Shown here: one piece after another, positions 56,015 through 64,000 of the stretch | Position numbering within the stretch: the first letter of the stretch is position 1 | Layout: each line of letters opens with the position of its first letter | Source of the DNA: Skeletonema tropicum | Lineage: Eukaryota > Bacillariophyta > Thalassiosirophyceae > Thalassiosirales > Thalassiosiraceae | Length of the DNA: 64,000 bases | NCBI GenBank assembly: GCA_037178625.1 | Contig: CM074132.1 | Location: forward strand, 2,046,001-2,110,000 | Direction of reading: 5' to 3' | Program-made: the position numbers and the translations under genes | Notes under the pieces: model-generated | Told to the model about the DNA's origin: nothing | The model's input: only the letters and a program-made list of their open reading frames with translations | Databases searched by the model: none

Positions 56015-59000
56015 TTAAGCCCTCAACTTCCTAGAAAGAGTGGGGGCAATCTCCTCAATATTGAAATCTGTGCCATGGAGCGTGACCGTCCTTCCCCAAG
56101 AGTTGGAGGTGACAGCAATACCAACTTCGAATGATGCCGTATCAAAATTAATGGTCCTGGTCGCCCCAAATTTAATCCACACTGCACCGACGTTGTCATA
56201 CTTGAAGTAAGATTCAAAGACATTGCCAACCTTCTTCAATCGAAGCCAGACAGGCCTTGGATTATCACCGTGGGTCTTGGAATGATAACTGTACCCGCCC
56301 GTGCCCTCACGCCATTGATTCGCAAGGCCTTGAGTTCCAGTAACAAACATCGAGTAATGCTTGGAATTTGCATTCAAAGTATCACGAATCATAATACCAC
56401 CCTTTGCCCAATGGTACAAGTAGCCGTTGTGGGCAGGATCTCCCTCGAGTGCATCCACCTTCATATCAACGATGACATCTCCCGAAAAAGTTTTGTGGTT
56501 GGCGAAGCGGAAACTGTCTGAAGTTCCCCAAATATCAGATCCGGAGGCAGTGACGCTCCAAGATCCAGCTGACGATTGAGTAACTGTTCCCATATCCAAG
56601 TTGTTAATGTTCGTGAATGGTGCCACCATAGTGGGAGCAGGGGATATGGAAGGAGAGGCACTTGGGAAGTAGTATTGGCTGATGTCAAAATCATGGAAGA
56701 TGGTCTCTAAATGCCAATATGACGCAGACGATACGGCAAGTCCAACAACAGTACTGTCACCAATGCCTGGAAGCTCTTCACTTCTCACAAGGGTCCATGT
56801 GATCTCACCGTCAGCTCCTTCTGCGCCATAGTAAGATAAGTAAGTATCCATGCGCTTCTCAATCTTCATCCAAGGAAAATTCGCATTCGGTGCATTTTGT
56901 ACACAATCACCAAAAGATCTACTGTACTCTCCGCTGGCGCGTCTTCCTTGAGTGCAAAGCCAGTCTGCTCCAATGCGGAAGAGTGAAAAGTGGGCCGAGT
57001 CCGAGTCCAAACTTGTTCGAACCATGAGGCCAGTCTTTGACCAGAACTGGGGAGCAAGCGCGGAACGAGTTCCAACCTTCACTGTGACAGTGAAGTCAGA
57101 CTCAACCTCTTCTGCTTTGAAGTTGAAATCATCGTCGTAGCCCCAAATATCACGACCATGTCCCGTCATGTAGATAGTATTACCATCTTCACTCTCTAGG
57201 GCCATGCCATTGGCATAGTCTCTTCCTGTGATGGGCGTGGTGTCCTACCTTCACAAAGCCACCTTGGTCTTCACCCTTGTTGATGTAATATCCCAACATG
57301 TTCTCTTGGCCCGGGAGACCAGTGGAAAATAGAGTACTGATCCCTAACTCTTTCTCCAGTAGGAGAGCACTCACCGTAGAATGGTGCATTGTAATTGAAG
57401 GCATTATTGGGGCACTTCCAACGATTAGTATCAGCGAGAGCATCCTCGTAGGTCGAGTAGAGTTGAAAGTCTACGTTCCAGCGGTTCTTTCCATATCCAT
57501 CATGACGATCGTGCTGAATGTGATGAAGGAGGGGGTATCCTTCAGGGATGGGTGTCATACGGCGGTAGTAGATCTCCTTCATTTCAGGATCACATGTGCT
57601 GCACATGCGTTTGATGATACCATAGGGTGCATCAGCGAGGTCATTCGACTTGAGCGAGGGCAAGGCGAAAAGCTTCTTGACCAAACGAAGGAACTTGGAG
57701 GCCATTGGCGAGACCAATGGAATTGAAGTTGTCACGACCAGCGACATTGGTCCACTCACTAACATCGTGATCATAACCAGGTTCCAAAGATTTTTTGCTA
57801 ACAGCTTCCTCAATAGCCATGTCACAGTCGCTGTTGGTGATGATGCGACCAGCCTCACCCCACTGACTGTTCTTGATCTTGCCTTCGTAGAAGAGACGGC
57901 CCATGTAAGCCCAGAGATCGTTGTTACGGTGATTGATCCCTTGGCACGCATTGAAGTTGATATCAACGAGAGTGATGCTTCCTTCAAGCTCATTGGTAGT
58001 GCTATCGTAAGTGATCCTGAACCTCTCGGTGGCGTCAATCTCGGTACAGTCAGAGCGAGTGACGGTGGGCATTTGCTCGACGCTGAAAGAAGGAAGAAAG
58101 TAGAAAGAGGATGGAAGGGTGTGGTTAAGATGTTGGTGGACGGCAGTGTGAATAACATCTTGAGTAGAAGCGCAAAGTATCTACAGGACATGACTTACCA
58201 TCCACACATGGGAGCACCAGGGAACATTCTCAACGTAACCAGCGTTGATACATGTGGTCATACATTGCAACAAAGAAGATGTTGTTACCCTTGTACCTCG
58301 CAGAAGCATCATTAACATCATTCGCCCATGCCAATCCGTGACAATGGATTGCACCCTCTCCTCCATCACGGTTCTGGTCACCAGGGAAGCCGACAATTCC
58401 AGTCTGCGGATTTCCAGTAGAGGGCTCACCTCTCTCCAAGTCGACAAAGCACAGATCCGTATTATCTCCTGGATTCTTGTCAACGCAGTTCTCACTGTAA
58501 GTGTTTCGGGCACAGTTACCATTGTTGTCATTCGCTTGACGATCCTTGGTCCAGCAGCACATTGCGGCGCTAGTGGTACAAGTTGGCTGACCGAGGGAGT
58601 CAGTGCCGGAACTTGCAAAGTTGGGCAACTTGGGCCATTCGGTCTTACCGGTTTGGGCTTTACCTTGGAAATGGGCACGGACTAGCTCACCATCCTCTTT
58701 GAGGACAGAAGTGGCAGTACCATCGGCGGTTTCATAAGTAGTTTCCACCTCTTCCTGAAGGTAGGAGTGGCCGAGGAAGAAGGCCTTCTCGTAGGTCATG
58801 TTCGTCATCTTTCCTGAGAATGTCAGTGAAGGGCACCTCAATTTGATCCTTGTAGATGTTGGCACAAAACTCCTCAATCGTAGTGGAGGGGACGGCGGCG
58901 GCCAACTGAGCATCCAACTCCTCTTCGGCAGTCACACCATCACAGGCGGCACTCTTGGCGGGGCTGAACACCTGATCATTGAAGACCTCGATGAGATGTT

Positions 59001-59126
59001 TCACGGTCGCAATCTACCCTCATATTCGAGTTTGAAGGATCCAGAGAGGCACTTCTCTGCGGCGGCCGGTAAGAGGCGCCGGCGAGGATGGTAGATGTAG
59101 GCAAGGGCACGGTTGCTTATCTTCAT
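56015..59126 (-). CDS. Secreted multidomain protein: Cys-rich N-terminal family domain plus two concanavalin-like (DUF1349-like) modules, several frame breaks
   Basis: Starts at ATG 59126 (MKISNRALA). The chain passes through several frames: SGSFKLEYEG / VKHLIEVFNDQVFS (break near 59005), EVPFTDI / MTNMTYEKAFFLGHSYL (near 58815), CCWTKDRQANDNNGNCARN, PGAPMCGC / VEQMPTVTRSDC across a 116-bp intron (58083-58198, GTAAGT-TTTCAG), then IKRMCSTCDPEMKEIYYRRM (breaks near 57670 and 57350). The last frame (56015-57205) holds two beta-sandwich modules starting TGHGRDIWGYDDDF and TASGSDIWGTSDSF, with Ser/Pro linker, as in DUF1349-like lectin or glucanase-fold domains. The N-terminal domain is paralogous to the divergent gene at 59735. 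Secreted or wall role inferred. Confidence 0.65.
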
Positions 59127-59734
59127 GTCTTTTTTATGTCTGCTGTTCTGAGAGACTGTTTCTTCTTGAGTTGAGATTGGCAGGCTGAATAATTTATGGA
59201 TAGAGCTGATTGGTTGATCTTTGTTGGCTTTTGATGAAAAAGATGCCCAATTGATCAATCGTTTTGGGGAGGGAGTGAGGACGATAAATGGTGTTTCACG
59301 AGAGATTGGGATTGGTCTTTTTTTTGAAGAGTGAGAGGCTGTTCAGGTGATTCGTGAAACACTTTGTCGTTTGAGTCAAATTATTTTATGTACCAGCTCC
59401 ATTTAGGTTGACGTAGTTAGTACCGAATCGGACTAGTCTTTTACCAACCCTATTCTATTCACTTGTTGAAGAGGAACATTAAAAGCACAATTGTCTCCGG
59501 TAGGAGTCAGTCACGGAGAGATGAAGTCTTTGATTTGATTCCCACCCTCCTCCATTCACGCACGATCATCATTTTCATAGGCAGCATCTATCGGCCCAAA
59601 ATCGTTCATTTTGTAGGCATTCACGCACATCCGTCTCTCCCCCCCCCTCTTCTTCCTCCCCCTCTAACCTTTGGACATAAATCAAATAACTTATCTCATT
59701 ATCTACTTGAGCAATTCATCATACACAATCAATC
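59127..59734. other. Divergent promoter region of the paralogous secreted pair
   Basis: About 600 bp between the two start codons. It contains pyrimidine-rich tracts (near 59636-59665) and a GTGTTTCACGAGAGATTG / GTGAAACAC inverted pair near 59292 and 59356. Probably drives both genes. Confidence 0.4.
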
Positions 59735-61327
59735 ATGACGAGAATTTCCATCTCCGCCCTCACCATGGCCCTCCTCATCCGTCGCTCCGACGCTCTCTGC
59801 TCGGGCGATATCAACCTCGGCGCAACCTGCGATCTTGCCTCCCTCGAAGCCGCCATCGCAGGAACTAACTGTACCGTCGCTGAACTCTTCCCAGGCGAGG
59901 ATGCCGCCACTGCCGTCGACGATCTCTGCGAGTATGGTGCGCCTACACAGTTTGTAGAGATTCAGGGCACCTACCAGCTTGATAAACGTGCCATGAACGG
60001 TGGTGGGGATGTGAAGGATGGTGAAAACACCTTCGAAATTGATGTCGCTCGTCTAAAGCGTTTCATTGACAACGACATGGATAATAAACTCATCGCATGG
60101 CCTGAGTACGCGCAGAGGGAGGCATACAATCCAAACAATGGATATGGTGACAATGGTTACATGACCAACTTCAACATTGACCAAGAGGCCGAGAAGGGAT
60201 CTTGCCAGATGAATACAGTCATGTGCTGCTTCATTGAATCTGAATTCGATGACTTGGTCAAAAACACCGATGTCTGCCGTCACGATCTCGCCAACTCTCC
60301 TCAGTCCAATCATATCAAAGCTGGATGGAGCGTCTTTTCTGGTGATGAACCCGCCAACTGCATGGGATTCACCTGGAAGGAAGGTGATGCCTCCGACACC
60401 TACAAGGGTAATACCCTGTTCTACACCTCCTTGTACCAAACTGCCATGAAGGGGAAGATGAGCAACGTCCCCGGAGCTCCCATGTGCGCCTGTGTTGAGC
60501 AGATGCCCATCGTTACCAAGGCCGATTGCGTCACTTCCACTGGAAGTGATTTGTCCTACAAGATCACTGTCGATGCTTCTACTGCTTGGAGGTAACTGCT
60601 TCTGCCTCTGTCACCATGACCTATGGTACTTGCGGTGATAATGATCTCAAGGCCCAAGTCAAGGCACTCCATGCTGGCACAGACATTGCCACTGGTATTG
60701 ATGAATACCTCGTTGGCGATGGTAACTGTGATGTTACTAACGAGGCCTACTTGAACGATGTGCAATTGCTTGTCCCAAGTGCCACCAACGAACTCCAGGA
60801 CTTGCACGGTGTCGAATATGAAGGCAGAACTTGGAAGCAGCTCTTCGGTGAAGGAATCTACTTCCTCCCCCCTGATATGGATGCCGCGGCAGGTGACGCA
60901 GAGATGCGTGCTGACTTGGACGCTTGCTTGGTACCCTTGGGACGCTACTGCATGATTCTCCGCAAGTGCGTATCTTGTACCGTTGACACTCATAAGGAGA
61001 TTATCTACCAGCGTCTCACTCCCTTCAATGATTTCCAGGAAGGTATTTCTACTGATACTACCATGGATATTCCCAACTTGTTCATGAACCAATGGAGGAA
61101 GCTCAACAACGAGATGCACGAAGACTACGAATTGTACTCATCCGTTGGTGATGCTCTAACAGACAGTGGTGCATGGGAACAAGCCGACTACAATACCAAC
61201 AACAACAACTATGGATTCCCTCGCAACAGTGGTCCCATCACCTACGTTCACAGGCCAGTGGAACTCTTACAAATGGAGTGGTGGATACGCGCACCACCAT
61301 GCATTCTACATCGAGGTCCCACCTTAA
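59735..61327 (+). CDS. Secreted Cys-rich protein, paralogue of the neighbour's N-terminal domain, two frame breaks
   Basis: ATG 59735, signal peptide (ISISALTMALLIRRSDA). Frame one runs to about 60586 and includes MNTVMCCFIESEFDD, the counterpart of the neighbour's MCCWTKDRQ block, and PGAPMCACVEQMPIVTKADC. It continues as LEVTASASVTMTYGTCG in a second frame with RKCVSCTVDTHKEIIYQRL (counterpart of CSTCDPEMKEIYYRRM). After about 61240 the third frame gives TGQWNSYKWSGGYAHHHA and a stop at 61325-61327. It lacks the intron and the concanavalin-like modules of the neighbour. About 525 residues. Function unknown; secretion is likely. Confidence 0.65.
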
Positions 61328-61669
61328 GTTGCTTCTATTTCAGGGTCGGGGGGCATAGGTATAACTGTTAGTAGATAAATACTTCTAGGAGTATCTCGTT
61401 TTCTATCAAGTAGCACAGTACAATATGATGTTAAATTAATCTTGGAAACTCTACTCTACCCAGGAGTCATTGTAACCGAGGTTACGTGCATAAATTATTA
61501 ACTTAGGCATTTCTGCTCACTCTCACACCTTCTTGTGAAGCGTATGTTACGCTGTTTGTGTCTCTCTAGAGATAATGCCTCGAGAATGTATGCTACTGAA
61601 TTTCTCTATAATAAAGTACAAACTTAATTGATTTAACTACAACCCCAAAATTATTTTTTACCCAAGTTT
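61328..61669. other. Convergent intergenic region
   Basis: AT-rich, between two convergent genes; presumably 3' ends and polyadenylation signals (AATAAAG near 61610). No gene. Confidence 0.5.
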
Positions 61670-63235
61670 CTAAGCATCAATATCAATACTGAAGAAGACA
61701 GGCCCAGCCATGCCGTCTCCACTGCCATCAAGGAGCCAGAGATCGTAACCAATTCCATACTTGCTCGTGTCTAGACTATCAACAGCGATTGTGATCTCAC
61801 CAGAGGAAATATCTTCGGCAGAGCAACTCTCGGTAGCACAAAGGGGCACTTGATAGAGAGGTGGAAGTTTACCTCCTTGAGGATTGGCCATCTTCATGAA
61901 TACTCCGAGAGAATACTTGGTAATATCAGATGGGTCACTCTCCTCCTCTTCTTCAAGTGCCAAGTCATCAGGTGCTGCCATCTCGACCTGTTGCTCCCCA
62001 GTACCTTCTTCGTCCACGTATAGCGAAGGATCGGGCTGAATAATAGTTTCAGGCTCGGGCTGATCAGGCACAGGTCCCTCGGTTGACTCTTCAACTGGCT
62101 CGTCGGCGGTAACTTCAGGTTGAGGTTTGCTCGCGGCATCATCTTCCGTAAGCTCCACAACTTCACCGAATCCTTCGGGGATCTCAGGTTCTTCTTCTTC
62201 TTCTCCGCCATTCTGGCCGTTCTTCTTCTTCTTCTTGAGAATACGACGACTTTCGGATGTGGGGACACCTCCGGCTGGTGCGGCGGGAGCAGCGATAATG
62301 TTGTAGGACACGATGATGTTCTCTCCTGCCTCGTACTCCTCCTTGTCGGTAGTCAACTCATAGTCATCTGAAGAAAGAGCTTCCTTGGACTTGACAGTAA
62401 TCTTCTCAGGTTCGATCTCCTTCTTCTTCTTCTTGTAAGTTTTCGCAATGGTGGTGGTGGCCTTGACCTTCTCAGCCTTGCCCAAAGGAGTGTTGGCCTC
62501 CTTGGCCTTTGCCTTGGCAGCTTCATCTTCTGCCTTCTGTGCTTCTGGAGTCAATGTGATGGTGATAGCTTCAGGACCGAGCAATATGTGGCATCCTGAT
62601 TCATCGAGAAGGAAGAGGTCATATCCAGTGCCCGCTTCTTTCATCATGGCGATATCGGTGGAGATGGAGAACGACCCTTCAAAGTCGATGGGATCTTCAG
62701 TACCACCATCGGAGATAGAGGCTACGACTTCACGGATGGGGTTTTCCCCCTCGCAGTTGGGGCGACCCATGTATGGGTAGAGAGCAAACTTGAACTCCTC
62801 AATGTGAGTAACATTCAAATTAGAAAGGGCGTCCTCACTAAGAACGTCATCGTTCAACTCAAAGTCGCCGGTGATCGTCTCTCCAAAGTAGTACACATCA
62901 TCCCCCGTGGTAATTCCACTGTAGGGACGAGCTTTTTCTACCTTGAGGAACTCCGATTTGGCACTTTTGGCGCCGCCAAGCATGTTGCCTGTTCTTTCTT
63001 GCTTGCCACTTTTGCTGTCGCTGTCGGTTTTGGTGGATGGATCATCCTCGTCATCCTTATCGCCCTTGGCATCCTTATCGCCCTTGGCTAGCCATCTGGT
63101 GGCTCCCTTCTCCTTCTTTCCGGAGGCTTCAGTGGAGAAGAGGGATAATCTACGGCTGCGCAGACCGCCACCGTCGGTAGATGATGCGGATGCTGCAGTG
63201 AGGAGTAGTAGACTCGTGGTGAAAGTGAGCTTCAT
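61670..63235 (-). CDS. Secreted Lys/Glu-rich protein with two beta-sandwich-like repeats and RXL-like sites
   Basis: 521 residues from ATG 63235. Signal peptide (LTFTTSLLLLTAASA), followed by LRSRRLSLF, which resembles the R-x-L processing sites of diatom silica-associated and wall proteins. A KGDKDAKGDKDDEDD tract comes next. Two related modules, each about 120 residues: the first ends GTGYDLFLLDESGCHILLGP (about 220), the second GIGYDLWLLDGSGDGMAGP (about 500). Between them are Lys-rich (KTYKKKKKEIEPEK, RRILKKKKKNG) and Glu/Pro-rich stretches. Alternating charge and the targeting signals suggest an extracellular matrix or frustule role; this is inference. Confidence 0.8.
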   Translation of the reverse strand: MKLTFTTSLLLLTAASASSTDGGGLRSRRLSLFSTEASGKKEKGATRWLAKGDKDAKGDKDDEDDPSTKTDSDSKSGKQERTGNMLGGAKSAKSEFLKVEKARPYSGITTGDDVYYFGETITGDFELNDDVLSEDALSNLNVTHIEEFKFALYPYMGRPNCEGENPIREVVASISDGGTEDPIDFEGSFSISTDIAMMKEAGTGYDLFLLDESGCHILLGPEAITITLTPEAQKAEDEAAKAKAKEANTPLGKAEKVKATTTIAKTYKKKKKEIEPEKITVKSKEALSSDDYELTTDKEEYEAGENIIVSYNIIAAPAAPAGGVPTSESRRILKKKKKNGQNGGEEEEEPEIPEGFGEVVELTEDDAASKPQPEVTADEPVEESTEGPVPDQPEPETIIQPDPSLYVDEEGTGEQQVEMAAPDDLALEEEEESDPSDITKYSLGVFMKMANPQGGKLPPLYQVPLCATESCSAEDISSGEITIAVDSLDTSKYGIGYDLWLLDGSGDGMAGPVFFSIDIDA

Positions 63236-64000
63236 GTTGTTGTAATTATTTGTAGTGGGCCGTGACTAGAGATGTTGGGCAGAGATAATGAGCAAAGAAG
63301 GTTGAGGAGGCAGAGGGGGAGAGGGGGTGGGAGGAGTGAATCGCCTGCCTCGTGAATGACCACCAAAGTGAGCTCAATCACTTTTTTGAGAGGAGGGGCC
63401 ATTTTGATCGAGGATTGTCGATGCGTGAATGATTTGTTGAAAGCGCACAAAGTGATCATGTGAATTTGTTCAATCACGGTTCTCTCCGGAGACTTTTTCT
63501 TCTTCAATCTCATCCGTGAATGACATCGTAAATATCCCTAACTACTCCTTTTAACCTCACTCACCTACCTCTCCTCTCAGCAAAATCTTTCAGATCTTTC
63601 AGCTACGATAGCTTGCCTTGCAGCTTGGCTTGCTTTATGCTTCGGGCTTTTTCTGTTGAAGAGAATAGATGCATAGACGAGGAAGTAAGTACTCAGCTCC
63701 GAGTTTACGGAGGTCCATGAGGCCGAAGCAAATAATCACTGTGGCCAGCGTCGGATTTTGACTACAGTACGAAGGTTGTCATCTTCAAAGAACGACGAAC
63801 GAAGTAGAGATGCTACAAAAATGAACTCCCTTCGGCCTTCCATCGAAGTAGAGGTGTCGAGAGTTTGAGGTTTGAGCAACGCAAATTGCAAAGAGAGAAA
63901 GGTTGGAGATTGCATTTAAACGCTATGCTGATACATGCTTCAACATGTCATCATATAAGATTAGGCAGCGCTGATGCAATGGTCTTATGTCCATGACGAT
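63236..64000. other. Upstream region to the window end
   Basis: Presumed promoter of the secreted Lys/Glu-rich gene; pyrimidine/purine-rich tracts near 63305-63330. No convincing gene up to the window edge. Confidence 0.4.

Noticed and set aside
63040..63090. CRISPR-like or satellite array
   Set aside because: It is just two 18-bp tandem units coding for a KGDKDA repeat within the secreted protein gene.

Overview
The window looks like nuclear DNA of a diatom, most likely a centric one. Genes are compact and intron-poor, with a few 70-145 bp GT-AG introns. One gene carries the diatom-typical NDVLSGRG...HPGN...PPGRFLKK domain. A ThiF-family gene starts with a plastid-type presequence (SAAAFAL). 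There are several type II membrane glycosyltransferases and sulfotransferases, secreted families with RXL-like sites, and ordinary eukaryotic genes (RPB8, a Ski3/TTC37-type TPR protein, mitochondrial carrier, phosphoglycerate mutase). Identification is by motif reading only.

Layout. 1-7.8 kb: a tandem array of three related Golgi-type glycosyltransferase-like genes on the minus strand, with duplicated flanks. The middle gene is a chimera made by unequal crossing over, and the second flank carries a 374-bp hairpin insertion. 8.0-22.1 kb: a transposon-dense block. It holds a nested set (a 1.4-kb TIR element interrupted by two younger elements with clean target-site duplications), a 3.1-kb TIR transposon with a transposase-like ORF, a minus-strand reverse-transcriptase remnant, a plus-strand LINE with a restriction-like endonuclease, an inverted pair of short repeats and a 1.4-kb foldback element. 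22.3-45.9 kb: mostly single-copy genes. These are a sulfotransferase, a convergent glycosyltransferase pair with a shared N-terminus, a TcdA-like dehydratase, a mitochondrial carrier, an unknown Ser/Lys-rich gene, a coiled-coil protein, phosphoglycerate mutase, a second sulfotransferase, a truncated haemoglobin, an unknown secreted protein and the diatom-domain protein. 46.2-48.1 kb: a foldback element abutting the second copy of the 1.4-kb TIR element. 48.3-64 kb: SfsA-like protein, Ski3/TTC37-like TPR protein, RPB8, a divergent pair of secreted cysteine-rich paralogues (one fused to two concanavalin-like modules) and a secreted Lys/Glu-rich protein with two beta-sandwich-like repeats.

Common themes. 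Secretory-pathway enzymes (three kinds of glycosyltransferase, two sulfotransferases) and secreted wall-type proteins are over-represented, which fits cell-surface glycan or frustule biology, though this is inference. Many otherwise convincing genes are broken by single-base frame changes. I read this as either uncorrected indels in the assembly or widespread pseudogenisation, and it affects most CDS boundaries given here.
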